DNA of 64,000 bases from Aeoliella straminimaris (GCF_024054565.1 NZ_JAMXLR010000038.1:62001-126000), one strand, 5' to 3'. Shown: positions 16,590 through 25,651, counted from the first letter of the stretch. Notes: generated from the letters alone by a model not told the origin. Translations and numbers: made by a program.

Positions 16590-16693
16590 ACCCGCTACCT
16601 ACCGCCTTGGCCGTTCTGCCAAGTGCGATTTAGGCCTATTTGTTACCGCTACCCACTATTCCCACGAAACGAAAGAAAGCGAGGCTCCCTACC

Positions 16694-16876
16694 ATGCCGT
16701 CACACATCACCATCAAGACCCTGGCCGCCGAACTAGGTCTTAGCGTCGCCTGGATCGAAACCAACTGGTTGCGGCGTCCGACCAACCCGCTGCCGACCGT
16801 CGAGCGCGACGGCCGGCAGTTTGTCGCGGTCGACGCGCTTAAGTCCTGGTGCAAGGCCCGCGTTGCATCGCTGTAA
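16694..16876 (+). CDS. AlpA/excisionase-like DNA-binding protein
   Basis: The 60-aa protein starts at ATG 16694 with GAGG upstream. It consists only of the winged helix-turn-helix: ITIKTLAAELGLSVAWI, a short loop, then a strand (DGRQFVAVDALKSWCKARV). It resembles the C-terminal domain of the 160-aa neighbour. A lone domain of this size immediately before an integrase gene is the usual position of an excisionase (recombination directionality factor). A terminator separates it from the integrase. Confidence 0.7.
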   Translation: MPSHITIKTLAAELGLSVAWIETNWLRRPTNPLPTVERDGRQFVAVDALKSWCKARVASL

Positions 16877-16885
16877 CCCCTGACG

Positions 16886-16928
16886 CCCAGGCCCGGCGGT
16901 TTTCGAATCGCTGGGCCTGGGGTTTTTT
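16886..16928 (+). terminator. rho-independent terminator before integrase
   Basis: CCCAGGCCC (16886-16894) pairs perfectly with GGGCCTGGG (16913-16921), followed by G and six T. It ends the small regulator operon, so the integrase needs its own promoter or read-through. Confidence 0.9.
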
Positions 16929-16976
16929 CGCGAATCTTTGGTAACTATACACACCGGTAAGAATCGAGGTTTCCCT

Positions 16977-18176
16977 ATGGCCGAAGAAATCAAAGTCTAC
17001 ACGTTCCTCCCCGCTGACCGAACGAACTACCAAATGCGATACCGCGACCCCTACGACGGCAAGGAGCGTACCAGGTCGGCCGGCTGTCGGACGAAGAAGG
17101 AGGCCGAACGCGCCGCAGCGGTTTGGGAAGACGAACTGCGCCGCGGCGTGTACGTTCCGACCAGCAAGGCCACCTGGCAGGACCTGGTAGACCATTACGT
17201 CGAACACGTCCTGCCGGGCTTGGGCACCGGGACGGCCACCACCTACCTGTCAACGTTCAACGTCTTCGGCAAGGTGGCCACGCCCGCGCGTGTCGCGGAC
17301 TTCACCACCAACCGGGTAACGCGGTTCGTTGCCCAATGTCGCGAGAATGGACTATCTGACGCCACGATAGCCCGGCACCTGCGAACGCTAAAGGTGCTGG
17401 CCCGTTGGGCGCATGGGCAGGGCATTCTGTCGATCGTTCCCAAGTTCGAAATGCCGAAGCGGGCGAAGGGATCGAAACGCATGAAGGGCCGGCCGGTGAC
17501 GCTGCAGGAGTTTAACGAGATGCTGGCGAAGGTGCCAGCTGTCCTGCCAGAGTGGCCCAGCGTGCCGCAGGACGTCGACGCCTGGCGGTTCTACCTCAAA
17601 GGCCTTTGGTGTTCTGGCCTACGTCTGGGCGAGTCTCTGGCCCTGCGGTGGGACGATGCCCCCGGCGCTATCGTGGTCGACTACTCGAGGCAGCACCCGC
17701 TGTTTCGGATTCCTGCCGAAGCGCAGAAGTCAGGTAAAGACCAAATGCTGCCGATGGTTCCCGAGTTCGCCCGGCTGTTGGGTACTGCCGCACCAGAAGA
17801 CCGCAGCGGCCCGGTGTTTGCCGTCGGCACCAGCCGGCACATCGTTGGGAAGGTTGTATCGGCGATCGGCCAAGCGGCCGGCGTAGTGGTTGACAGTAAG
17901 TCTGGCAAGTTCGCCAGCGCCCACGATCTGCGGCGATCGTTTGGTTCCCGGTGGAGCCGGAAGGTTATGCCCGCTGTCCTGAAAGAACTGATGCGCCACG
18001 CCAACGTCGCCACAACGCTTGATTTCTACGTAGGGGACGATGCCCAGCGCACCGCGGCCGAACTGTGGGGCATGGAAACCCCGGCTGCTAACAGTTTACC
18101 TAACAGCGAGGTGGAGTTAGGCAGCCAGCCGGAAGTCGAAGATGGCGAAGACGCCTGCTTTTCCAGAGATTTTTAG
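16977..18176 (+). CDS. int: tyrosine recombinase / integrase
   Basis: The 399-aa protein starts at ATG 16977, with CGAGGT upstream. An N-terminal arm-binding region (residues 1-60) is followed by a SAM-like core-binding domain (about 65-165, DLVDHYVEHVLPGL ... HLRTLKVLARWAHG) and the catalytic domain. Catalytic residues are visible: R216 (GLRLGE), H316 and R319 (HDLRR), H341 (LMRHAN) and nucleophile Y351 (DFYVG). The tail of about 45 residues is polar. The stop codon (TAG at 18174-18176) is the first triplet of the right attachment repeat, so the gene abuts the tRNA it targets. It catalyses site-specific integration and excision of the island. Confidence 0.95.
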   Translation: MAEEIKVYTFLPADRTNYQMRYRDPYDGKERTRSAGCRTKKEAERAAAVWEDELRRGVYVPTSKATWQDLVDHYVEHVLPGLGTGTATTYLSTFNVFGKVATPARVADFTTNRVTRFVAQCRENGLSDATIARHLRTLKVLARWAHGQGILSIVPKFEMPKRAKGSKRMKGRPVTLQEFNEMLAKVPAVLPEWPSVPQDVDAWRFYLKGLWCSGLRLGESLALRWDDAPGAIVVDYSRQHPLFRIPAEAQKSGKDQMLPMVPEFARLLGTAAPEDRSGPVFAVGTSRHIVGKVVSAIGQAAGVVVDSKSGKFASAHDLRRSFGSRWSRKVMPAVLKELMRHANVATTLDFYVGDDAQRTAAELWGMETPAANSLPNSEVELGSQPEVEDGEDACFSRDF

Positions 18177-18232
18177 AGTACCGGAGGTGGGACTCGAACC
18201 CACACGCCCTTGCGGGCACTGGATTTTGAATC
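18174..18232 (-). repeat. right attachment site inside tRNA-Leu
   Basis: This copy of the 59-bp direct repeat forms the 3' part of the intact tRNA-Leu(CAA). The matching copy is at 3982-4040. The exchange point must lie in one of the identical blocks: the first 33 bases (T arm and acceptor) or the last 16 bases (anticodon region). Confidence 0.9.
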
Positions 18233-18262
18233 CAGCGCGTCTGCCAATTCCGCCACTCCGGC
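18179..18262 (-). tRNA. tRNA-Leu (CAA)
   Basis: The 84-base minus-strand gene has a 7-bp acceptor stem (GCCGGAG with CTCCGGT, one G-U pair), a D arm, the anticodon loop TTCAAAA reading CAA, a long variable arm (GCCC TTGC GGGC on the plus strand) typical of class II Leu tRNAs, and the T arm GTGGGTTCGAGTCCCAC. CCA is not encoded. It is intact although the island is integrated in its 3' half, as expected when the element supplies the missing part. Confidence 0.95.
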
Positions 18263-18556
18263 AAAGTGAAGGACTGAAACAGTTTACGTCAAATCTGGGG
18301 GGGCTCCAAGGGGGCTGGCGAGGATTACGTGGGACTGGCGGATCATCAAGGGCCAATCCCTTGGAAGGGAGTACCGGGCTGTCTGCGCGGTCTTTAGAAG
18401 TCTGCCGCTGTCTGGCAACTGGCTCGGTCCAAGCTACCCGGTTGGGGCCCAAACAGAACGGGTTTTGGGCCGATGCATCTTTTGCTCTGAGAGGGTGACA
18501 ATTTGGGGAAAGTCAGCGACCATCGGACTAAGCGGTCCAGAAAGAGATCCCGGCCC

Positions 18557-20020
18557 CTAGCGTTGAGCTGAAGAGCTGTTGGCCAGTTCGGTGCGGAGTT
18601 CCTGCACAAGACCAGGTGCCAGGAACTCGCCCAGGACATCGCGTGTGTCACTGAACATCTTCTCGATGCGCTGCTGGATTTTGGGATCGTCGCTTGTAAT
18701 CATGCGCTCTTGTGGACGCAGACGCTGCTGCTCGAATTCAGTGGCAGTCCGTATACCTTCGAGCTGGCGAATCAGGTTGTTGGCCCCTTCGATGTCTCCA
18801 GCTTTGATCTTCGCCCGAGTTCGAAACGCGAGGATGTTTCGGCGGGCCACCAGATCGATCAGTTCTTCTTGGATACCAATGAGTTTCGCTTCTGCTTCCA
18901 GGCGACTGCGATCGTCCATAAGGGGCGCGTTCACCGTGCCATCGGTTCCGGGAACGACTGGCACTTTCGCTATCCATTGCCCACCACTCTGGACAAAGAC
19001 AACCTGTACGGGGGTTTCACCAGGCTCAATAGTAATGGCACCGTCATCGTCCGTCTTGCCGATGTACGCTTCCTTTTCGGCATTCGAATCGCGCTGATAG
19101 ACGCGGAATCCGGCGAGAGGTTGATCTTCTTTGTCACGGGCGTGGAGCCGAAGCTTCGTCTGCTCGCTTCCGGGACGGACAAGAGCTGCTAACTGGTCGA
19201 CTCGACCACGCTGCCGCGCGCCGAGAGGCGAACGAGTATGGCTAATGATCGTGGCGGTGGTCGCACCGTCGGCTACCGAATCGAGACTCAGGTAGGTCCA
19301 GGGGACGCGCTGAATACCGTTCTCGACGGGAATGCCATCCCGATCCACCCGACGAACCACGGGGCGAAATACATCTCCCTCGGCAACCATCCGCATCTGT
19401 TCGCTGACTCCCGGCAGGTGAGCACCGCGAAAGCTCATCTCCACTTTCTCCGGCGTTTCGCGAATGACGCGAAAGGTAGCTAAAGGGGTGAACGCGCGGT
19501 GAATGGCGTCGAAGGCAAGTTCAGGAATCGCCGCCCCATCGCGTGTATCGGCCCCCCAAATGGAACCCCACTCTTCGAGCAAGCAGTCTTGCTCTTGGGC
19601 GGCGACTTCGAATCCCAGGGAACTCTCACGAATCTTTAGGACCATGATCTTGTCATGGTCGCGACGAAGCGAGGTCAACTCTTCGTCGGACAGATAAGCC
19701 AGTTGCCCAGCGGCCGGTAACGTTGCCGAGGTGGGGACGGGCTCGATTGTCGTCCTCCACAAGGGGCCAAAAGCGGTGCGAATGCGTTTGCGGAGGTACC
19801 CAGGGAGCGATTGCTTCAGTCGCTCGCGCCAGACCTGCGAGACATCATACTCCACGAGCAGTTGAACGCGATACGGCGAAACCTCCCAATACCTATCCAC
19901 CGTTGCGGCCCGGCTGTCCTCCGCACTTATCGCCATCACCATCGCCATTGCAACAGCCATCACGGCCAGCCACTGCCCGGCGACAATGCGAGAAACGTTA
20001 TTGCGTGGTCTACAATTCAC
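18557..20020 (-). CDS. secreted protein of the ExbBD operon
   Basis: I chose GTG 20020 as start because it overlaps the previous stop by four bases (GTGA) and gives a signal peptide: basic NCRPRNNVSR, then the hydrophobic AVMAVAMAMVMAIS, then a cleavage-like region near SRAA. The mature part (about 450 residues) contains a region with LRLHARDKEDQPLAGFRVY followed by IGKTDDDGAITI, which looks like a carboxypeptidase-regulatory-like beta sandwich (residues ~290-355), and a helical C-terminus. Its function is unknown. It is the last gene of the nine-gene minus-strand operon and may be a periplasmic partner of the preceding solute-binding-like protein. Confidence 0.65.
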   Translation of the reverse strand: MNCRPRNNVSRIVAGQWLAVMAVAMAMVMAISAEDSRAATVDRYWEVSPYRVQLLVEYDVSQVWRERLKQSLPGYLRKRIRTAFGPLWRTTIEPVPTSATLPAAGQLAYLSDEELTSLRRDHDKIMVLKIRESSLGFEVAAQEQDCLLEEWGSIWGADTRDGAAIPELAFDAIHRAFTPLATFRVIRETPEKVEMSFRGAHLPGVSEQMRMVAEGDVFRPVVRRVDRDGIPVENGIQRVPWTYLSLDSVADGATTATIISHTRSPLGARQRGRVDQLAALVRPGSEQTKLRLHARDKEDQPLAGFRVYQRDSNAEKEAYIGKTDDDGAITIEPGETPVQVVFVQSGGQWIAKVPVVPGTDGTVNAPLMDDRSRLEAEAKLIGIQEELIDLVARRNILAFRTRAKIKAGDIEGANNLIRQLEGIRTATEFEQQRLRPQERMITSDDPKIQQRIEKMFSDTRDVLGEFLAPGLVQELRTELANSSSAQR

Positions 20021-22338
20021 AGTCGATTGGCCTGGAATTCGAGCTGCCAGTTGGAAAGATCTTGAAACAAATGAACCGGTTGTTCGGAGATGCCGGACAA
20101 CTCGCGACGATATGCGAAGTAGTTGACGGTCTGCCAAAGAGGTATGACCGGCAGGTCCGTGCTTGCGGCATCGTGGATCTGATAAAGTCTTCCACGCACA
20201 TCGTTCCAATTGCGGGCCGCGTCAAGTCGATCCAGAGCAAGTCGCATAAAATCGCTGGTACCAGTCACAATACCGCCAGCTCCCAGCAGTCGCCGAGCAT
20301 CGCTTACCGGCTCCCAAGTGCTAAGTTCGGCATACTTCAGATCCACATACTTTTCAGCCTCGAGCATCTGCTCGGTGGTCAACTCGACCAATTCGATGGG
20401 GATGCCAAGACTGTTGAGATCCTTCGCGATTTCGGTGCAAGCCATGCGAGCAACTGCATCAGCCGAGTGGCCCAGTGTCACTGTCGGCAGTGGCGTGTCA
20501 CCAGGCTCCTTTACACCTTTCGCCTTCTGCACATTGCTCCACGCAGCGGTCGAAAGCACGATTGCCATGTACGGATCGTAAGGACGAGGCTTTACCTGGC
20601 TGTTGTATCCGTAGCGAATCGGATCGCTAAGCGATACACCGGCCGGAAATGGCCCGCTGACCGTTTGAAATCCTGAGACCTCCTGCCCTGCCAGCAACAC
20701 GTCATGGACAAACCGATCGCGTCGAATTCCATAACACAGCGCCCTGCGGAACTCACGCTGTTCGGTAAGCGGTGAGCGTCCGGTGGGAACCAACACGTGC
20801 ACCGTGGGCAACAGGTAACTCTCCACAACCAAGCTATCGTCTGCCTGCAGCTGACGGATCTGCCACGGCGGCACCCGGTCGACTACATCCACGACGCCCT
20901 GCGACAGTGCTGTGATCAGCTGATCATCGTCCGGAAAAGCTCGCTCGTGAATCTCGGCAATAGCGCCTCGATGGGCTGGCGAAGTGGCAAAGCGAATCAA
21001 CTCGTCATTGTATTCCTCGATACCAAACGCACCGCGGTCGGAGAGCCCCACTAGTTCGGAGCCCATTGGCAACGTGAGCAAAGACTCGGGGCGAACATGC
21101 GGATGTCGGAAGTGAACTCGCACATTCTGTGGGTACTCCACATCGACGCGTTCGACCAACTCAGCCAACAACTCACTTCCATGTCCCGATGCGAGATTCG
21201 CAGCTTCGAGTAATTGTCGGGCCAGGGCAGAAGCGGCAAGGCTCACGTCGAGTGGTGCTGAGGACTGCGACTCAAGCAGCTCAAAGTTGAGTTCAAGTCC
21301 CGATGGAGCGAGTTCCACCTGTGCAATGTTCGACTGGTACTCGCCACCCTCGGCAGTGTACCCCCGCAACTCCAGGATAGTGGGATTCGTCAGCGAGGCC
21401 GCCCGCACCGAGGCAGAGCTATCAATCCGATACTGGGGATCCTGCGGAGAGCGTTGCAGCACGCCCAGTGTGACGACAGGGTACTCTTGCTGCAAACGGG
21501 CACGCAATTCGTTGACACCGTTGAGTTCCGGCCATACCCCAACCGCTTGATTGACAGCTTGGCGCGCCGCCAGATACTTCTTGGCATTCAACAGTTTTTC
21601 CGCTTCGGCAAGCTGGCTCGTAGCCGCTTGCAGGAATCGCTGTCGCCAGCGTTGAACCACCGTGAGTCGAAGACCGTTGAAAGTTTGCTCCACAACGTCC
21701 AGCGTCGTGCGAGCGGACTTGAAGTTGCGCTCGGCCAGATACTTCTCAATGATCTTTCCAGCGACCGTATCCACAGCTCCGCTCAAACCACTAGCGTTCG
21801 GCGTCCGATCGTATAGGCTGCCCAGAATTGCCAGTGATCGGTCGTATTCACCACCGTTGTAGGCTGCCAGCGCATTCGCCTGCAGGTAGCTGTTAATCGC
21901 CTGGTCGAGTCCACGAGTATGCGGAGCCTTGTTCAACAAGTGTGAAAAGTAGGGAAAGGCTTCATCGAATTTTTTCTGCTCGGCGAGGGCTAAGGCCTCG
22001 CGCATAATCATGTCCTCAAACAGATCGATGCGTTGAACAGCGGTCCAGGGGACGGAGACCTCCGCGGCGGCCACCTCCAAATTCAGTGGCCGGATTTGTA
22101 GGTCACCTCCCGCCGGGAACGGATTGGGAACGGTGCGCGAGCCACCTGGGAACCGCAACGGTTGCACATTGACTGTTTCGCCGGTCTTCAGCACGATGCG
22201 GTCAAAGGCCGGTTGCATGTAGATTGGGCCTTCGTCTTCGGCCAAATCATCGGCCGCGAAGGCGCAGCGCGCCCCTACCCCACTCAGTAACACACTGAAT
22301 AGCAGACATCGAACTAGTTGACAAAAACGGAATGGCAT
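20017..22338 (-). CDS. secreted TPR plus SBP_bac_5-like protein
   Basis: The 773-aa protein starts at ATG 22338 with a signal peptide (CLLFSVLLSGVGARCAFA). Residues 110-290 contain helical tetratrico-like repeats (LALAEQKKFDEAFPYF, AAYNGGEYDRSLAIL, LLNAKKYLAARQAV). The last 350 residues resemble family 5 solute-binding proteins of peptide/nickel ABC importers (DVVDRVPPWQIRQLQAD, TEQREFRRALCYGIRRDRF, then IPLWQTVNYFAYRR). No ABC permease or ATPase is in the operon, so it may have been recruited to the ExbBD complex rather than to a transporter. Confidence 0.75.
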   Translation of the reverse strand: MPFRFCQLVRCLLFSVLLSGVGARCAFAADDLAEDEGPIYMQPAFDRIVLKTGETVNVQPLRFPGGSRTVPNPFPAGGDLQIRPLNLEVAAAEVSVPWTAVQRIDLFEDMIMREALALAEQKKFDEAFPYFSHLLNKAPHTRGLDQAINSYLQANALAAYNGGEYDRSLAILGSLYDRTPNASGLSGAVDTVAGKIIEKYLAERNFKSARTTLDVVEQTFNGLRLTVVQRWRQRFLQAATSQLAEAEKLLNAKKYLAARQAVNQAVGVWPELNGVNELRARLQQEYPVVTLGVLQRSPQDPQYRIDSSASVRAASLTNPTILELRGYTAEGGEYQSNIAQVELAPSGLELNFELLESQSSAPLDVSLAASALARQLLEAANLASGHGSELLAELVERVDVEYPQNVRVHFRHPHVRPESLLTLPMGSELVGLSDRGAFGIEEYNDELIRFATSPAHRGAIAEIHERAFPDDDQLITALSQGVVDVVDRVPPWQIRQLQADDSLVVESYLLPTVHVLVPTGRSPLTEQREFRRALCYGIRRDRFVHDVLLAGQEVSGFQTVSGPFPAGVSLSDPIRYGYNSQVKPRPYDPYMAIVLSTAAWSNVQKAKGVKEPGDTPLPTVTLGHSADAVARMACTEIAKDLNSLGIPIELVELTTEQMLEAEKYVDLKYAELSTWEPVSDARRLLGAGGIVTGTSDFMRLALDRLDAARNWNDVRGRLYQIHDAASTDLPVIPLWQTVNYFAYRRELSGISEQPVHLFQDLSNWQLEFQANRL

Positions 22339-22372
22339 TTAAGCGTTCGCGAACAGCACACTGATTCGGAAA

Positions 22373-25300
22373 TTAAGGCGATTCGATCACAAGCAGCGCG
22401 GCGTCGCGGCCGGCCACAACCAACCGATTGTTGAGCAACACAGGCCCTCCGGCGATTGGCTCCCCAGCATCAACACGTCCCTGCTCGTTTCCATCAGCCA
22501 GGGCCAGCTTCAATACGACGCCATCTTGTTGAGCTAGCAACACGGACTGATCAACGATCAGAGGGGGGCCAGCGAGCTGAGCATCTTTCAATGAGACCTC
22601 CCAGACAAACTTGCCAGTGGAGTCAATGGCCATCAGTTGACTGGAGGTAGCCACCAGAGCGTAGTCCCCCGCCTTGTACGGTCCCCAAACTACCCGCCCA
22701 CCGGTGTTGAGGGACTCGCCGACGTCAAGTGTTGGTAACTGATAAGAAATGACCTGACCATTATCCGCCAGAGCGATTGCCAATTGACCGACAACGACAA
22801 AGCCGCTGGCCAGCGGAGTCGCGCTGAGTTTTGCCTCGGCTGAAGCAGTCAGCGCGCCACCTGGCTCGTACTCCAATAGGTAAACTTTGGAGACGCCATC
22901 AGACACAAGCACTTGCTCGCCATCCACTACCGCTGCGGGACGCCAGGCAACCGTTCTGCCAGCTTCGAGTGGCGGCTGGAAGGGTGCCGCAAGGGGCTTA
23001 CCTGTGTCGGCATCGAGGACGAACACCTGCCCAATACTGAGCGGCGCTACCCAGCCTTTGCCGAGGGCTGTTGGGCGACACGCGAGCGATCCGGGCAGCG
23101 TAACCGGGGCAAGTGGCTTGGCGCCACTTGGAGAGTACAGCAGCGCGGCATCGGAATCGGAACCAGCGAAAACCGCTGCCCCCCCCGCCAAGAGTTCTGC
23201 GAAGTCGTAGAGAATAGGACTCGCCCCCGGCGCGGTTCGGTTCAGTGGTTCATTCTGCACGCGGGTACGAATGGTATCAGGATCGAATCGGAAAACGCAT
23301 CCGTTGGCATCTGCTTCGAGCAACGCTACTGGTGCCGTGCTGGCCAGGGGATTGTCGGCAGGCGGAACAGCAACATCTGTTTCCCAATATGGCTTTCCGT
23401 TGCTCATGCTACAGGCCGTTACCGTGAAACCCGAGCGGCGGCGTCGCGAACGAGTGTGAAACAATACTCCATCGCGTCCTGTGAGAGGTCCCACAAACTG
23501 GGAACGGTTGTAGTCGTCGTCGAGCGCATCGACAACGAGCCGGTTACCAGTTGGCGCAATGGCATATTTGGCCAGCGAGTTCTCGGCAATCCATATTTTC
23601 CCATCGAGCACAGCCGCGTGCGGCGGCGCGGGTTGGGTGGAGCGACCGGTGCGGCTAGCCAGTACGGTTAACGGATCGCCGTCGGGTCCGGCACTTACCT
23701 CGTACACGGCTACCGCCCCATGATCAGTAACCACGGTTATCCGCCGTCCCTCGACCATGGGCTGCGTGACCACGCGCCCAGTGATGCGTTGTTCGGCTAT
23801 CTGCTCGGTGAGCAAACCACTTCCGTCAACCGCGTACAGCAGAACCTTGGAAGTATCAGCCCCATCAGACTCGGCCAGCATCACCTTGTCGAGCGCCACG
23901 GCTGCGGGAGCTGCGATCGAACCACGTGCATGATTAGAGTAAAACACCCCTGTGCACGTGAAATCTGAAGCCGACAGCGTATAAACGCTCGACCTTTCGC
24001 CAATAACGTACAGAACGCCAGCTTGAGCATTGATCGCGGGCGGAACTCGCAAGGGCTGGGCAAACTGAACATAGCCGGTCCGTTCTCCCGTTTCGCTATC
24101 TACAACATGTAGCTTGCCGGAACTGCCGGCAAGCAAGACGTTGCTGCCCACCAGGACGGGAGCCGTCACCTCATCGTCAATCGTCAAACGCCAGATCAAC
24201 TTGCCTGAGCCAGCATCCACTCGTACGAGCGTCTGCTGGGAAGCACCACCTTCGCCCGCCCGCCATTCGACCAATAACACGTCGTTGCCGACGATTACGG
24301 GAGCCGTTGGCGTAAGCGCCGGCCCCGTATAACGCCGCCACAGCACATTGCCACTAGAGGCGTCGATTCCGTAGGCCACACCATCCACCTGGGCACAGAA
24401 CACGCCGCTTGTCGGAGCCTTTCCCTCCACTCGGCGATTCGCCACGGTTAGCGCAGCGACCAGGGCGGTATCGGGCTCTGTAGTTTCGGCTTGAATCTTG
24501 TCATCGACAAATCGAATACTCTGTTGTTCCGCCGCGGAGATTTCAACCAACGCTTCCGCTAAACGAGCATTGCCAATCAGTGCAGGGTGCTTTTCGACCA
24601 AAGCCTCTTGAGCGGCGAACGCAGCGGCGATGTCACCTTCGGCAGTCTTCGCATCGATGGTGGCCAGCGTTTCCTCCAGGTCGGAGAGCGACTGCTGCTT
24701 CTGCTCAATCCGATCGAGAGTGGCCCGAATCTCTTCCAACTCGGTGTTGTCTCGACGCGACTTGGGTACATACTTGGTGTTGTTGGCCCAACCCAGTGCG
24801 GTAGTTGCCTTGTCGTAGAGTTCCTTCGTGGAGGCGACTTCCTCGCTCGCCGCGGCGTCATCGGCCAAGCCACGGGCAATACGTGGCAACAGGTCGCTCA
24901 GGTCCTCTTCGGCCACATTGAAATCTGGCTCATCTGCCACCGCGCGCAGCTCCGCCTGCGTCTTGTCGAATGCCAGGCTTTCGTTACCGGTCTCGAGCGT
25001 CTGGCGGATGCGAGCCATCGCCAGTTCCATCCGGGCTTTGCTGAATTCAGCATTACCAGGATAGTCTTCGACAAACTTCTCGTAATTCGCGATCGCATTG
25101 CCGTAGGAGCCCGACTTCATTTCCGACCGAGCAGTCGATAGCAGATTGTCAGCATTCTCGGCGAACATGATGAACCAGATCAGCAGGCCCACGACGACGA
25201 GTAGCACCAATGAGCCGCCACCGATCAGCAAGAGAGGCGAGTCCCATTCATTCTCTTTCTTGCCCTTCTTTTTCTTCTTTTTCTTTTTCGAGCCTTTGGG

Positions 25301-25651
25301 CTCAGCAGACGGTTCCGGCTCTGGTTCTCCAAATCCGCCAGTTCCGGCTTCGTCCATCGACCATTCGGCCGAACTGCTAAGATCCTGCAGTTGGTCCATC
25401 GGCAGATCAACACCCGAAGGCTCGCCCGATGGCTCTGGCTGCGGTGGCGGCTTGATCTCGCCTCCCGCAGCAAGGGCATCCATCGCTTGTTGTTTATCGA
25501 GCAGTCCCTTGTCGATCAGAAACCGCGCAAGCGACTTCGCCGAGAGGGGCTTGCTCCCCCCTGCCGCTACCTTCTTGCGAAGCTTCTCGACAGTGCTGGC
25601 CGGAAGCAAGGCTTTCGCTTCTAGCGAGTCAATGAATTCTTCGGCTGTCAT
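22373..25651 (-). CDS. large PQQ-like beta-propeller membrane protein
   Basis: The 1,092-aa protein starts at ATG 25651. Residues 1-60 are a small helical domain (TAEEFIDSLEAKALLPAS ... LARFLIDKGLLD). A Pro/Glu linker, a Lys-rich run (122-132) and one membrane helix (about 139-163, LLIGGGSLVLLVVVGLLIWF) follow. Residues 170-400 are helical, with TPR-like units (MKSGSYGNAIANYEKFVEDYPG). The rest is a PQQ-type beta-propeller with repeats such as YGIDASSGNVLWRRY, VRVDAGSGKLIWRL and MAIDSTGKFVWEVSL. Topology should put the propeller in the periplasm. It is probably the sensing or scaffolding part of the ExbBD complex. Confidence 0.85.
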   Translation of the reverse strand: MTAEEFIDSLEAKALLPASTVEKLRKKVAAGGSKPLSAKSLARFLIDKGLLDKQQAMDALAAGGEIKPPPQPEPSGEPSGVDLPMDQLQDLSSSAEWSMDEAGTGGFGEPEPEPSAEPKGSKKKKKKKKGKKENEWDSPLLLIGGGSLVLLVVVGLLIWFIMFAENADNLLSTARSEMKSGSYGNAIANYEKFVEDYPGNAEFSKARMELAMARIRQTLETGNESLAFDKTQAELRAVADEPDFNVAEEDLSDLLPRIARGLADDAAASEEVASTKELYDKATTALGWANNTKYVPKSRRDNTELEEIRATLDRIEQKQQSLSDLEETLATIDAKTAEGDIAAAFAAQEALVEKHPALIGNARLAEALVEISAAEQQSIRFVDDKIQAETTEPDTALVAALTVANRRVEGKAPTSGVFCAQVDGVAYGIDASSGNVLWRRYTGPALTPTAPVIVGNDVLLVEWRAGEGGASQQTLVRVDAGSGKLIWRLTIDDEVTAPVLVGSNVLLAGSSGKLHVVDSETGERTGYVQFAQPLRVPPAINAQAGVLYVIGERSSVYTLSASDFTCTGVFYSNHARGSIAAPAAVALDKVMLAESDGADTSKVLLYAVDGSGLLTEQIAEQRITGRVVTQPMVEGRRITVVTDHGAVAVYEVSAGPDGDPLTVLASRTGRSTQPAPPHAAVLDGKIWIAENSLAKYAIAPTGNRLVVDALDDDYNRSQFVGPLTGRDGVLFHTRSRRRRSGFTVTACSMSNGKPYWETDVAVPPADNPLASTAPVALLEADANGCVFRFDPDTIRTRVQNEPLNRTAPGASPILYDFAELLAGGAAVFAGSDSDAALLYSPSGAKPLAPVTLPGSLACRPTALGKGWVAPLSIGQVFVLDADTGKPLAAPFQPPLEAGRTVAWRPAAVVDGEQVLVSDGVSKVYLLEYEPGGALTASAEAKLSATPLASGFVVVGQLAIALADNGQVISYQLPTLDVGESLNTGGRVVWGPYKAGDYALVATSSQLMAIDSTGKFVWEVSLKDAQLAGPPLIVDQSVLLAQQDGVVLKLALADGNEQGRVDAGEPIAGGPVLLNNRLVVAGRDAALLVIESP

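Larger units (their letters stand above)
3982..18232. mobile_element. integrated element in tRNA-Leu(CAA), about 14.2 kb
   Basis: The element is bounded by a 59-bp direct repeat (3982-4040 and 18174-18232, four mismatches) made of the 3' part of tRNA-Leu(CAA). The intact tRNA and the tyrosine integrase are at the right end. Inside are two putative DNA-binding/excisionase-type proteins, a Prim-Pol replicase, repeat fields, an HNH endonuclease, a tape-measure protein and cargo genes. No capsid, portal, terminase, relaxase or type IV secretion gene is recognisable. This fits a phage satellite, a decayed prophage, or a mobilisable island of a new type. The boundaries are well supported; the class is inference. 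Confidence 0.88.

Noticed and set aside
18557-20209. Upstream extension of the secreted protein gene to 20209
   Set aside because: The extension overlaps the previous gene by almost 200 bases; the GTG at 20020 overlaps its stop neatly and yields a signal peptide.
25255-25310. Lysine-rich run of the propeller protein as a frameshift artefact
   Set aside because: The frame is open and continuous on both sides and the run fits a cytoplasmic linker before the membrane helix.
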